Assembly (NCBI GenBank): GCA_949130495.1
Contig: OX422216.1
Location: 104,663,967 to 104,727,966 of the forward strand
Direction of reading: 5' to 3'
Source: Sambucus nigra
Taxonomy: Eukaryota; Streptophyta; Magnoliopsida; Dipsacales; Adoxaceae
DNA length: 64,000 bases
Shown: positions 12,370 to 24,994 of the stretch, one piece after another
Position numbering within the stretch: the stretch's first letter is position 1
Layout: each line of letters opens with the position of its first letter
Notes under the pieces: generated by a model
What the model was told of the DNA's origin: nothing
What the model saw: the letters and a program-made list of their open reading frames with translations, nothing else
Database searches by the model: none
Translations under genes and position numbers: made by a program

Positions 12370-15299
12370 TGTAATACCCCGTATTTTTGTGATATTTATT
12401 TATGGGATTAATTGAATTAAATGTGTATTAATTGAGAATTAATCCGGATAAAATACTAACGAGATGTGAGTTGGTATTTGATTATAATGTGTATATATGG
12501 CAATACATAAAGATTTGGAAATATTGAAATTTGTCGTGAGATAGAAATACGACAATTTGGAAATTTTGTTGGGACGCGTGTGACAGTCGCGTCAGGAATA
12601 TAATTATTTTAATTAAAAAGTGAATTTTATTTTTATCAACCGGATGGTCATTTTGAGTGCGCCAACGTGTCCGAAAGGGTCGAAATAGTCAGAAAACACT
12701 AGCCGGGGGTTTAGTTTGGATCCCGGGGCATTATTGGGCCATACCGGTAACTTAAAAGGGCATTTTGGTAATTTAGAAATTTAAGGAATTAAAACCCACG
12801 AAAATTAGAGTTTAATTAGGATTTATCATTAAACCCACCAACCCATTATCAGCACTAAACTAAGTAGTGGGCTACGGGAGAAGTTTAGAAAAGAAGTTAA
12901 AAGTTCAAAAATAAACCTCCACCTCCATTTGTCATCTTTGGAGAAAAACTGGTAGAGAAAGAGAGAGGAAGGAGAATTCTGCAGAAAGAGAAAGAGAGAT
13001 ATCAACCTTCATCAATTCAACATCAAATTCAGAGAAAGATCAAAGGCAAGTGGTTTAATTACGTTAATTTCAAGCGAATGCTTCTTCCATGCTTAGAATT
13101 GATAAAAATTGATTTATATTGGGTATTTGATGAAAACCTTTGAAATTTGAAAGACAAACTCATGAGATGTTATAGGAATTGCATGTAGATAGGTATTGGG
13201 TGATTGTACTAAAAGAAATCCAACTTTTCATGATGTAAAAACGGATTTATAAAGGGAAATTGAAGACTTTAAATTTCTAGGGTTCATACTCATATGGTTT
13301 TGGGAAAAATTGGGGATTGATGATAATTTCGATGTTGTTTAGGAAGATTTGACCCCTAAAAATATTGAGATACGACCTATATATGTTTAGGAAATGATTA
13401 GGAACATTAAAACACTGTTGGAATAATGTTTGGATGAGTTTTGAGAAGAAAAAGTTGGAGGAAAAATGATTTAGAAATTTCTGGGCTCGAAACTGTCACC
13501 TCGTTAGAAGGCCTGCCCAGGTCGTTCGAACGAGCTTCTAACGAGTTGACAGTTTGACTTCTAACGAGGGGGATGTTCGTTCGATGCCTTTCATTCGAAC
13601 GAGATCTCGTTAGATGCCCACTTCGTTCGAACGAACTCTCGTTCGAACGACCTCGTTCGAACGAGACTTCTAACGAGTTGACAGAATGGCCTTTTTGGCC
13701 TGATTTGATTTCTAGTGTCCCGTAACCTTGTTTAATTGTAGAGATAACATTCCCTTGATAACTAATTGAGATAGTTGGGATATTTGGGATATATTGAGGA
13801 GTAAAACATAGAAGTGTGAGTGGTACCAATTAATATTTGTGGATTAGGACGCGAGTGACTAATCACGTTGTGAGAATAACTGGTGACTTAATTACATACG
13901 AACCGAACATATGAATTGTGTAACATTATAAGTTGGTATAAGAACGAGTAGTATACCACTGATAAATTATGGTACTTACTAAGATGTGTGCATGCTTAGT
14001 ATAGATATAATTTTATGTGTATGACATGCCTACCATACTTGCTATCACGGGAGGTTTACGTTCGCTTAGGGCCATCTAATCTTTGTGTGCCCGGATTTAG
14101 ATTGGTGCCTTAAGAACATAATACTAGAATGACTTATTTGTGAGTTAATAAGTCAGCTGACTATGGAGCGTAGGTATGTATGTGACCCATGGGTATGTTG
14201 AATTATGTTCGCCTCCATTTTATGTGTTGTGCTTAGTCTAACAATTCCTGAGAGATTCGGAATTTGTAATCCTTATGTACGTGATGTACCGGGATGGATA
14301 GCAGAGTATGTGTGCACCGCAGCTTAGCCTCGGGGTGCTTGTATTGTATATTTATGACCTGAATAATATACGGTTAAATTAAAAGGACTTTGTTATGTTT
14401 AATTGCGAGTATAATTGTAATAACGTCTTGATAAAGATACAAAGGGGAAAACCTGTTGTGAATTGTTTTGCTAATAATTGAGAATCCGAGTTTAAGTAAA
14501 ACCTCCTATTTAATTGATAACATTGGGAATCTATATCGTGAGTCAAGTAGAAAGGTTATAACTTATGACGGTTTAGTTAGAGAGGAATGTCACTTAGATG
14601 GGTACGGTACGTTAGGAGTGCACAATTAGTCGAGAGGTGAGAATTTCATGTGAGTGCACGTCCTAACATGTATTTTGCATTCATTGTTTTAATGTTGTTA
14701 AAGCACTTGCTATTTTTAATATACTCTCCACTTTCGGGCTCTGACCCGTTTGCTTTCAAATCTATTTTTGTAAAAACCTTTTAGGTGCCCAGCCACAAGG
14801 ACACCATGCATAGGATTGCTATTCAGGTGACGAGTTGTAGCTGTTGTGGAAGTTACAGGGCCTTGCTAGTAGACGCTTCTTTCGTCTTGACTCTCTATTC
14901 AGTTTCATCATTTGTAGGGCATATCGCCCATTTCTTTTAGAGACATTTATATTTCAGTTATTCAGATTGTGGATTATAATTATTCAGGATTCAGACTTGC
15001 TTTATTTTATTCAGTTTTGGGATTGTTGTGAGGAGTATTTTTCCTCCAGACTTATTATTATTATTTGTTGGTTATTCTTTTAGACGTTATGGTGTATGGT
15101 GATGTTATTCCTTCACGTTTCATTTATCGCATGTTAATCAGATTTAATTTAAAATTTGTCAACTTACTTTTTAAATACTAGGTGGTTAGTAATCATTAAA
15201 TGTTTTCGACAGTGATGCTATTAACTGAACCAACTTGTCATTTTGAATTAATTTAATAAAGTAGTAGCTACCCGGTATTTAATTAGTTGGGGTGTCATA
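12370..15299 (+). repeat. E0 3' LTR
   Basis: Starts TGTAATACCCC. The last bases read GTGTCATA where the 5' LTR has GTGTCACA. It keeps an intact AG|GCAAGT donor at 13044-13051, a palindrome cluster at 13518-13686 and a hairpin at 14836-14857. Confidence 0.95.
13046..14784 (+). other. Predicted GC-AG intron in the E0 LTR
   Basis: The donor AAAG|GCAAGT is 676 bp into the LTR and the acceptor is TTTTAG|GTGCCCAGCC. The equivalent donor in the 5' LTR is mutated. Prediction from sequence only. Confidence 0.4.
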
Positions 15300-16311
15300 G
15301 CCACACTCACACTAGGATTACCTCACATCTAACCATTACCTCGGTTGGTAAACAAGCATTAGCAATTAGATAACAATCTTATCTCTCATCCAAATGGTCA
15401 TGACCATAAGCCTCGTACCAAATCATAACTAATATTGTTAAGGATTCTTGTAAGATACATGACGTCGCCTACGTCCATAAACCTCTAGGCTTGCATCACC
15501 GACATCACTAAAGATCCTATTCCTTGAATCACATCATATTTTCTGAAACCCCGATCTAGAAGACTACCCAGAGTTAACTTCGAAGTCTATTCAACCATCA
15601 TCGTTGCATATGCAATATACTTATTGCAATTTGGCCATAGCTCTCATCATACCCTACGAGTTACACCCTTCAATCAAGAATCGCTAAGACACTTATAATA
15701 ATATTATCTTACCTACTCAGACCGAGTACACATCCCAAGTGTTGACTAACACAGTTCATTATGCCCACTAACTCATCAATTGCCTTACGACATGATGCCA
15801 TCCCAAGGATTATATTCACCTAATTGAATCATTGGTACTAACTACCCGAAGTACATATTAAGAGAACTGGACGCATCCTTATCACAAATCAATGCTACTT
15901 ATGTATACTAGCCACCTTATATCCATAGTTGAATTTATATGATACATGTTTGTAACTCAATAGACGTCATTAACCATCCTTTATATCTCAATTGGATTCT
16001 CATCTCATCACAGATTGACACACAAGCACCCCACACTAAAACCTACGATGTCGCCACTATTGGCTTGCACGGGCACTCGCAACTTACTAGCATATCTAAA
16101 TCAGAAACGTGAAAGAAATAACGACAACTAACTTATTCACCTCTCACCTAGTAATGAATTCACCTATCGTACTAACCTCTTTGACTTCACCATGGAGGGT
16201 GCGAACTAAGCTTCCACCCAAACAACTGTCAGACGCCCAAAACAACACTGAAGTCAAAATATCCAATACCGATCTAACCACGTCACTCCCGAAAAGAACC
16301 TTGAACTTAGA
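15300..16311 (-). mobile_element. E6 internal region, decayed
   Basis: This lies on the 3' side of the minus-strand primer site at 16312-16323, so it should be the leader and gag start of E6. I find no recognisable domain. It stops where E0 begins, and the rest of E6 is not found in the window. Confidence 0.55.
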
Positions 16312-16323
16312 GCTCCGATACCA
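16312..16323 (-). other. E6 primer binding site
   Basis: The minus strand reads TGGTATCGGAGC, one base away from the initiator-Met primer site seen in E0, E1 and E2. It marks the LTR to its right as a 5' LTR. Confidence 0.75.
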
Positions 16324-18051
16324 TTTTTAACAACTCGATCATGATTTATGGGTTACCCATAGTCAAGTCGATCCAACACAAGCATTAGGTGTGAAGTGTA
16401 ATGAAACAACTTATATAATGTTGCTAATCCAGTTTTATTTCAATTAATGTTTCACTTTCTTAGCATACAATTCCAATTTCAAATCAAACTACATGAGGGG
16501 CCTATGGGGAGCACCCCGGAGTCCAAGCATACAGAGCTACTAATGTAAAATAAAAGAGAGCACTTACCTGTATAACACTCTCATAATACGAAATCGCACC
16601 CAACCTAACGTAAAAAAATAAGGAGGTGAGCCGAATACTCAGTGGGAAATATACAAATGCAATATAGAATCTAATGGCAGAAAGAAGACTCTAACACGTT
16701 ACGCATATATGCAAATACAATTACCTTTTATACATATTATACAAATACATATGTTTAATGCATGAAACAGTTTTACTTTCGAAAAACCGTATTTATCCCG
16801 ATTAATTCACCTTAATCTTGTAAAAGACTTTATTTTTCTCATTTTGACATTTCTTCCTTTATTTAACACACATGGTTAAATATTTGAAACAACTCCACTT
16901 GGTTTGACCGGAAAAAATTTATTTACCGAAATTACCCTTTCCATTTTAACCAATCCAAATTAGTATTTTCATTGAAAATCACCCTTTCAACACACGTGAA
17001 TAGCGTGCTCGAAAATACTTATATATCCGTGAATACCTTTCACATCACATCCTTGTGTTAATTATGGTTTAAACCACTTACGCTGATTAACCACCCATTT
17101 ACCCACTTATTTTACCTTTCCTTTAGCTATAGACATTAATCAATTTACACATTAACTTGCCCATTTTACCTTTTTCGGAACATTTATTAACTCATTCAAA
17201 CTACATTGTCTCAATATATTTTCACCACACAACCCATTTCTTGACATGTTCCTTATTCCTTATCTTTTTTCAGAATCTTCCAATAATCGCCTACTTTAAC
17301 GGGCTCCACACCATCGGCGACGCCACCATGTGCTTTGGCCAGTATTTTGGGTCTTTCACCCTATGGCTCCGAGCCTTCCTTAATTTTTTTGGTGTCACCT
17401 GAGTTCTTTTTCAATGTGTTTTAATATTGTGCAAATGTCCACATTATTCCACTTTTCCTTTTCCCTGAACGAAGCCAAAACTCAAGGTTTTACCCCAACT
17501 TGTCTTACACTTTAAAAATCATCATTTTATGTCCCCTACACTTTAGCCTTGATTTTATTCCAAAAATTAAGTTCATTGCGAAAATACTACAAGTTTATAT
17601 GCATGAGAAGACATATTTTAAATTCTAAAATTCTATTAATGGGTTAAACATACATTTCATTTTAGAAATTCATAGTACTTGCAAAAAATATACTTTCAAG
17701 GCATAAAATACACTTTATTTCTTCAAACACAACAAATGTCCATTTTCATGAAATCTTCATTCTTGCAAGAAACTTTGGAACATCAACATCGTTTTTAAAC
17801 ATTATATTTCATAAAACGTTTAACATCAAATTTCTAAAAAATGCACCTTTTTAAATACAAATCCCAATCTTTATTTTAAGAAACTTTGAAATATGTATTA
17901 TTAATTTATTTTCAACAAAGTGACATTTTTTCAACATTTTTATTTCATACAAATATTTATTATTAATTTTACTAGAAAACCCATCATCAAGTTCATAACC
18001 ATTTTACTCTTAACGTTCAAACAACCAAGACTACAAATACCTAACATAGAG

Positions 18052-18802
18052 TCTTTTTTTTGGAAAATTTAATTGTATAAAAGGTAAAAAAAGAATACAC
18101 AGAGGAAAGAACCTCAATAGACCAAAAACCCCGGGGCATACCCCAAAGGCAAACAACAAAGACAAAAAGCCTAACATAAACTAACTTAGAAGCCTATCTT
18201 CAGGAATGTTCCAGTACATACAAGCCATCCAGTTAGCATAGTTCCTTCTATCCTTATTCCAACTAAGAGCTTTGGCTCTAACCATGTTTTCAATACCCTT
18301 CACAATGGTGTCTAGGGAATTGAGGACATGCTTAAAGCACGTAGAATATCTCTCCATCCATATGCAGTAGATAGTTGCAGTGAAAGAAAGGGATCTAATC
18401 TTGTTACATAAGGTCTTGGTAGAGTGGTTAACGATGGCCAAGGACATCTCTCTACTCAAACTTTAAACATCCCTGTAACACTGGTTTCTAAGCATCACCT
18501 CCTCCCAAATACTTTTACTGAGGCTGCATTGAGAGAACAAATGGTTATATATCTCCCTCTCTGCTGCACACATCCCACACAGGTCATCCTCAGAAATACC
18601 CCATTCTAGTAACTTTACCTTAGTATTAATGGCCTTTCTAAATACTAACCAAGCAATGAAAGAACACTTATGAATGCAAACCTTGCTCCAGACAAACTTG
18701 CTCCAAGTGACAGGAGGCTTGTGGGTATTCAATAGCTCCCAAGCCGATGCAATGGTGAATTTCCCTTTATTTGAAGGCATGGAAGATCTAAGAAGATGGA
18801 AA
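18052..18802 (-). pseudogene. L1-type LINE fragment, 3' end of ORF2
   Basis: The minus strand encodes the zinc-finger-RVT domain at the end of plant LINE ORF2, with Trp-Cys-Cys spacing as in the LINE at 34050-36893. Residues such as FTIASAWELL and VWSKVCIHKCSFIAWLVF are followed by a CGMC...H segment. One in-frame TAA (18463-18465) interrupts it; the frame resumes through ATIYCIWMER to a stop near 18181. The 3' end is an A tract (T run at 18053-18061). RT is missing, so it was truncated at its 5' end on insertion. I saw no clear target duplication. Confidence 0.85.
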
Positions 18803-19105
18803 CCTCCCACCTCCTAAGGTGGAATCAAGGAGGTTGCCCCACTTAAAAGAATGCTCCATTTAGCTTCCAAGTAAAACCCCTTCAAAAACTCTCTTCGAAC
18901 TCCATAAAAGATTCATCTTCATCTTTTCCAAAAATCCCCCAACAACACCTCAACAAATTTGTATCTATGCCCAAATATGGAGTAAATGGGTACCTAAACC
19001 TTGGATATGGTGAAGAATAGAAGAATATGATGATCTAAGGTTGATATATGGTGGTGGAGTGGTGGTTTGTGGTGGAGAAAAGCTCAACAATGGTGGAAGA
19101 CCCGC

Positions 19106-19110
<5 letters not shown>

Positions 19111-19163
<53 letters not shown>
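19111..19163. repeat. CT/GA microsatellite in the E6 LTR
   Basis: About 26 CT units on the plus strand. It lies just downstream (minus strand) of the TATA-like box, so it may form the start of the transcript. The sister LTR has a shorter GA tract near 21205-21222. Confidence 0.9.
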
Positions 19164-19164
<1 letters not shown>

Positions 19165-19198
19165 ATATTCAAATAAAATAAATGAATTTTAAAAAAGC

Positions 19199-19208
19199 CT
19201 TATAAAAA
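19199..19208 (-). promoter_or_regulatory. TATA-like box, E6 LTR
   Basis: TTTTTATAAG on the minus strand, repeated at the same place in the sister LTR (21303-21312). The palindrome cluster is 125-300 bp upstream. Confidence 0.5.
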
Positions 19209-19334
19209 CCCATAAAACACCAAAATCCCATTTTTACCCAATTTGGGTTCACCAGAGCTCGACAGCTCATCAATCCAACGACCCAAAATGAGACAACACA
19301 AAATGGAAGTCTGACTTGAAAATTCAATTCACCT

Positions 19335-19505
19335 CATTCCAACGAGATTGTCCTGTTACTCGAATGAGAAAGGAATCTCATTCAATCCTCGTTTGATCCA
19401 CCACTTCAATTGCATTTGAACGACCGGACCTGTTACAAAGTGGAATCTCATTCGAACCTCATTCGATCCCTTGCTTTGAATGGGCCTTCATTCTCATTTG
19501 AACGA
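19335..19505 (-). repeat. Palindrome cluster, F family
   Basis: Several decayed CTCATTCGAATGAG-like and TTGAACGACC units with the same spacing style as in the other families. The sister LTR has its cluster at 21435-21655. Confidence 0.6.
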
Positions 19506-19625
19506 CCCTTCTTATATTTCCCAATCAAATCAAAATATAATCCCAATTATAATTAACCAAACCCCAAGGTTCTCATTTTAGTTCAAACTTATGCAGGAAA
19601 ATAATTAAAATATCGGGGTATCACA

Positions 19626-21838
19626 AGTTGTCCTCTCACATATTCATCCTACAACCCGTTTCTCGACATGTTTCACTTTTTTTTTATCTTTTTATCGGAA
19701 TCTTCCAATATCCGTAAAATTTAACGGGCTCCACACCGCCAGTTATGCTACCATATGCTATAGCCAGTGATTTTGGATCATTCACCCCAGGGCTCCGAGC
19801 CCTCCTTAATTATCCCTATGTCATTTGATTCCTTATTAATGTGTTTCTACATTTTACAATTGTCCACATTATTTCACTTTCTTTTACCAGCTAAAGCCAA
19901 AATCTGGGGTTTTACCCGCATCTTGTGTTACATTTTAAATTAATCAATTATGTCCCTTATACCCTTACATTGATTTTTATTCCAAAAATCATGTTCACTT
20001 AGGAGCATTTTGTGTAACACCTTTTTCGATATTTTTATATCATAAAAATGTTCCACTTTACGTTAAATTATCATTTTACCCATTTATTTCCAAACTTGTC
20101 TTTTCCTCTAATTTCACAATTGTTGTTTCTCAATACACTATGAAATTATCCACATTAACATCTTAAGTACTTTTAATTCATTAACACTTATTTACCACCT
20201 CAGAGTATCGTACTTTTCAAGTTGGAAATCTCTTTATATCCTTACTTTTATTCGTCAAGAAATAATTGAACATTTAAAGACTACTTTATAAGAAAAATAC
20301 CATTTCCTTTATTAATATATGCAATCTTGAAACCGTACACTTATCACATTTTCAACATCTTTTTCACACACTTTAAGGGCCGAAATTTTTATTTTCTTTA
20401 TTTCTTGTTTAAACCCAATAAATCTTCATCAAACTTTCTTATATTTTCATCAGCAAACTAATACAAATTTATATGCATGAGAAGATGGATTTTAAGTTTA
20501 AAAATCCTATTAAAAAGGTCTAACATATAATTTATTCTAGAAATTTCATAATGTTTGCACAAATATACTTTTCAAGGCAAAATACATTTTTGTTTCAAAG
20601 TCTTGAATAAATGGCCATTTACATAAAAATCCCAATTTTTCACAAGAAAACTTTGAAACCTTTATTCATAAATTACTCCTAACAAATAACATTCTTCTAA
20701 CATTTTATTCAAGGCAAATAACTTTGAAACCTTTGAAACCTAAGTTTTCTTGAAATATATCATTTTATTTAAAACCACTGAAATCCTTTTTAAATCCATT
20801 TTACAAATCATAAGAAATACCATTCTTATATCATAAATGCATCCTACTCTCACAAACTCTAACTACATGACCGACACATGGGAAAATCTAGTTTTTAAGT
20901 AAAGTGTAGAGTTTTCACATCAAATGGAGATCCAAATATGGTTGGGTGAAAAAGAAGTTGATGGCAACCCCCACTTCCTAAGGTGGTCTTGCTCCGGAAG
21001 CATTCTCCATGAAAACTCCAAGCAAAATCCCCTTCAAAACTCCATAAAGTTCTGCTTCTTATTCTTCAAAACCCCCAGCAACAACTCCACAAATTTGTAG
21101 CTTTGTTCATCAATGGATGAAATGGGTGTATACTATTGTTTGGACGTGGTGGCAAGGTGTGGTTAGTGGAAAATAGTTGGGGAAAAAGACAAGTCTTCAA
21201 ACGTAGAGAGAGAGAGAGAGAGGAAAATGATTTGAAAATGGAGGGGGAAACCCACACTCACTCTCTCCTCTTCAAACCCACAAACAACCCCCAACAAAAC
21301 CCTTATAAAAATAACCCCAATCATATAAATCTCGATTTTGACCATTTGGGTGCTCCAGGAGGCGACACATCATTATCCAACGGTCCAAAACGTGACAGCA
21401 CACAAGGGCATTATGTTTTAAAAGATTTCTGCCCAGATCGTTCGAATGAGAATGGGACATCGTTTGAACAAGACTACATTCTCTCGTTCAATCAGCCTTT
21501 TTAATGACCTTCTAATAAGGTTATGCACCTATATAGTGGTGGGCCATTCGATCGTCGTTAGATGTACACTTTGAGTGAGATGGGTTTCTCATTCGAAACA
21601 CTAGTATTCTCGTTCGAATAAGACAAGGACCTTGTTCGAACGACCTTCAAGTTCGTTTGATCTACCCAAATCCTCAAATCTATAATTTCATCCAAAAACT
21701 TCCAATAATTTCCATTAAGGCTTAAAGAATAATCAAATAGAGATAAAAGTTCATTTATTAATGACCCAAATCCCAAGGGTTTCATTTAATTAAAATTTAC
21801 AAGGGAAAACTAATAACATATTGGTCACGGGAATTACA
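19626..21838 (-). repeat. F-family LTR, truncated by E6 insertion
   Basis: On the minus strand it starts TGTAATTCCCGTGACC at 21838 and breaks off at 19626, where the E6 LTR begins. Relative to the E6 LTR it lacks about the last 880 bp. A purine-rich AAAAAGGGAAGAA directly upstream (minus strand, 21839-21852) looks like a polypurine tract, so this is a 3' LTR with its internal region to the right. Confidence 0.7.
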
Positions 21839-22246
21839 TTCTTCCCTTTTTAGCTCCGCCAATTCCTCAAGTCCATGGAGTTTATCGATCCTTATTATAA
21901 GTCATATGAATCTTCCAAAGCTAAATCATTGAAGTACTTAATCTCTAAGTTCAGATCATAAGCTCTTTCACAGGGGTTATCACCAAAAGTGCAACATGAA
22001 ACATGCTCTAACGCTCACCATCATGCTAACCATCAACGTCACATAACCATCCTTGAGTCTCTACTCACATGATGATCATGCACAGTCAAGTCCTCGGACT
22101 ACCTTTGCTAATACTAAAAGCACACCGTTGCCTTCACCGGGCATCTCTCTCTAGTGATCGATACTCAGTTAAGGGCAAAACAACGTATAACTAACACCTA
22201 GTTCGATTCATCACCAAGAATCATCTCTAATCTTAGGACTACACAT
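21839..22246 (-). repeat. Repeat X / old element interior, left part
   Basis: Starts with the polypurine-like tract of the F-family LTR and ends with CACAT (22242-22246), the left target duplication of E2. No domain recognised. Confidence 0.55.
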
Positions 22247-22686
22247 TGTGACACCCCTCCCAATTAAATATCGGGTGATCAGTCCTTTATAAAATTTAAA
22301 ACAGAATGTTCGGTTGGTTCATTCTTAGCACCACTGTCGAAAACGCAATAACTTATTTAATCACCTATTATAATTAAGCTAAGTGTCAAAACATTTTTTT
22401 TATAACCATTTAATTACCAAACCAAGTAATTTAATATGAAACATCCATGCACAATTAATTAATACAAATACTGCATCAGAATGACATGCTGAAATAAATA
22501 AGACTGGATAAACATCCCAGTTCAAAACTCTAAACCAAAACAACAGTAGCCAACAATCCAAATGAAAGTAAACGAGAAATAGAGTAAACATAATCTCTGA
22601 AACTGTCTAAGGAAGGAGCAACACATGCCCTAAAGAAATGTCAAAATGAATAGGAATGAAATAGTCGAAGCGTCTAAACAAAGTCT

Positions 22687-22708
22687 TGTAGCTCCCACAT
22701 CAGCTACA
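22687..22708 (-). promoter_or_regulatory. Conserved leader hairpin, E2
   Basis: TGTAGCT and AGCTACA form a fully Watson-Crick 7-bp stem around a TGTGGG loop. The copy in the 5' LTR is at 41844-41865. Confidence 0.55.
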
Positions 22709-23258
22709 GCATACCACGCAATCCGAAACTCTAAGCCTAATGTCCCTGCGGCTGAGCACCTGATATAATACATATATATAGTAAGAGAGAGAGAAGATGC
22801 AAGAAATGGGTCAGAGCCCGATGTGTAAAAATATTTGTTTAAGCAAGTATTTAAAATTTGCAGTAAAGCAAGTATCAAGTACATGTTAGCTCGAACTCTC
22901 TCTTGAGATTCTCACCCCTCTTCTAATGTGCACGCCTAACACGCATCTAAATTTTCTCCTTAGCTATACCTCCCAATATAACTAGTCTGAATCCATCCTA
23001 ATAGTATTTACCCTTACTATGAGTACGCCCGTATCGCCCATACACTACGTTAACCAATTAGCCTATATCGAAAAGCTAATTAATACATTTTCTATTTCCA
23101 TAATAAGTCAAATATTCGATTAGAATTTTCTTAACAAATTTCCATGCCCACATTCATTAATATTCCCACCAGATTAATTTGCAATTCTCATACATACATA
23201 CATATAGTCACTTCTTCCCTATATATATATATATATATATATATAACATGATACTGCA

Positions 23259-23470
23259 CCCCCGGGCTATATCCCATTAGTGCACCTAGTCAACATACTG
23301 TACCCCCGGGTTATCACCCTTTAGTACACTTATTTAGATAATCTTGTACCCTCGGGTTATCACCCATTAGTACACTTACAATATGCTTTTGTACCCCCGG
23401 GTTATCACCCATTAGTACACTTATAAAAATAAGATTTTCACACCCCCGGGTTATCACCCATTAGTGCTTT
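23259..23470 (-). repeat. Tandem repeat in the E2 LTR, five units
   Basis: Plus-strand units share CCCCCGGGTTATCACCCATT followed by AGTACACTT, 40-50 bp apart. The 5' LTR (about 42840-43015) has one unit fewer. Confidence 0.85.
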
Positions 23471-23779
23471 TAATAGTAATAATACATAATAGGTATACAC
23501 ACATCCTATTATAATAGATAGGTATTTCCCCTCACCTACATATATGCTTCTCTAACGCATATTGATTTCAGCATTCCTCACTAGTTATTTGGATTATTAT
23601 CCCTCTCGAAATCTCTACGGTGTGTTCTCTCCGTACCGAGTTTATTAAAGTATTTAGTTCCCCCATACTTCTTTCGAAATCCTTCCTTACATAAGTTTAA
23701 TATTTGGAAAATATTTCTCTCATTTCTGAACTGATAACTCAAAACTGGGTCCTAAAAGAAATTTTCAAAATTCCACACT

Positions 23780-23901
23780 GTCGCTCGAACGAGGTGGCAA
23801 GTCGTTTGAACGACTGCCACATGTCGCTCGAACGACTTCGCGCGAGATAGCACTCTTGCTCGAACGACTTCGAGCAACTTCGCGCGAGAATTCGATGTTC
23901 G
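23780..23901 (-). repeat. Palindrome cluster, E2
   Basis: GTCGCTCGAACGAC-type units and an inverted pair GTGGCA...TGCCAC around GTCGTTTGAACGAC. The cluster starts about 1130 bp into the LTR. The 5' LTR copy is at 54107-54225. Confidence 0.85.
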
Positions 23902-24994
23902 TCCCCTACCTTGGTTTTTCAACGTTTTCCACCATTTTTAACCTCAAACCTTCTCAATCAACACCCCAAACTCCAAATAAATAGTTCTACATTGAACCCC
24001 ATCAATAACACATGATTTCTAACATCTTAGGATCATCAATTTATTACGAATCGTTCATAAAATGTGAAACCCCCAATTTAATTTTATCAAAACCCTAGTT
24101 CTTCCAATACATGTTCAAGAAGCCATTATTTCCAGATTTGTTCTACATATCAATTCCTTAAAACGTGATTTCCAGTTTTCATACATTAAGGGTTTCAATC
24201 TAATATATCACAGAACTTATTTCTACATTCAAGTTCATCAATTTCACCATTTTGATAACCTATAACATAATCCTAACAACCCTACACTAACATGAATCAA
24301 ATTAATACCGAAATAGAGCAAGTTATAAACACTTGCCTTGAGTGAGTAGTCTGATTTCTGGATGTTATTGGTATAGGTGTGTTCCCCTCGTCCCGATCTA
24401 CACGGTGGTGGTGGTGGTGGTGGTTGTGCACGGTGATGTCGATTTAGCCCTCTTCTCTTGGCAAAGGTTTTCCCTCACACTTCCTATGGCCGTTCTTGCT
24501 TTCTCCAGCTTTCTAACCCTAATGCAAATGTTTTGGCTGATAAATTAAGTCCTAATTTTCGTCCATTAATTAGGCCTAAAAATCCAATTTGCCATAATGC
24601 CCTTTTGAGGTGCCGGTTAGGTCTAAAATTGCCCCGGGACCCAAACTAAACACCCGAGTATACTATTTCGACTATCTCGACCCTTCCGGACTCAACGGTA
24701 CACTCGAAATCATCATACGAGTTACTAAAAATAATTGATATATTTATTCCACCAATTTAGTCCCGATACGACTCACACGCGTGTCTAACTTAATTTACTA
24801 AACTGTCGTATTATTATCTCTCGACAATTTATCAAAGTGTATAGTTCCATATTACATATCGCACAGTAATATTAAACTAATAAGTATTAACCCTTAGCAC
24901 TCTAATTAATATTTATTTTTATTGGATCCGGATTAATTAACAATTTAATTCTTCACATTTAAATTTAATTAATCCCGTTGTAATAAATAATCCC

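Larger units (their letters stand above)
4599..15299 (+). mobile_element. E0, complete but decayed Tekay-type Ty3/Gypsy element
   Basis: LTR, primer site, gag-pol, polypurine tract and LTR are in the expected order. The LTRs (2920 and 2930 bp) differ by roughly 1.5 percent by eye, so E0 is older than E1. No target duplication is present: AAGTA on the left is part of an older polypurine tract, and GCCAC is on the right. This suggests recombination between elements rather than simple insertion. Clade assignment rests on LTR length, primer site and the chromodomain-like Pol tail. Confidence 0.9.
16327..19625 (-). repeat. E6 5' LTR (F family), with LINE insertion
   Basis: On the minus strand it begins TGTGATACCCCGATATT at 19625. 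Order from there: palindrome cluster (19335-19505), TATA-like TTTTTATAAGG (19199-19208), long GA tract, LINE fragment, then body ending at the primer site. The part from about 17205 to 19625 aligns with the LTR at 19626-21838. The terminal CA is not preserved, so the left edge is approximate. Confidence 0.75.
22760..24336 (-). other. Predicted GC-AG intron in the E2 LTR
   Basis: The donor CAAG|GCAAGT is 695 bp into the LTR and the acceptor is ATATCAG|GTGCTCAGCC. The 5' LTR keeps the donor (near 54654-54661). Prediction only. Confidence 0.4.

Noticed and set aside
13407..13829. 140-codon minus-strand frame rich in SNE and SFER repeats (similar at 5790-6044 and 44333-44548)
   Set aside because: It is only a reading of the TTCGAACGA palindrome cluster in an LTR, changes between sister LTRs and has no domain.
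15300..16311. Possible host gene exon between E0 and the E6 LTR
   Set aside because: No long frame or splice structure, and a primer binding site at its right edge marks it as element interior.
16109..17402. Small plus-strand frames in the E6 leader and LTR
   Set aside because: No homology recognised and not conserved in the related LTR at 19626-21838.
24342..24548. Short frame with a poly-Val run (also at 54666-54866)
   Set aside because: It reads a GGT repeat in the E2 LTR and differs between copies.
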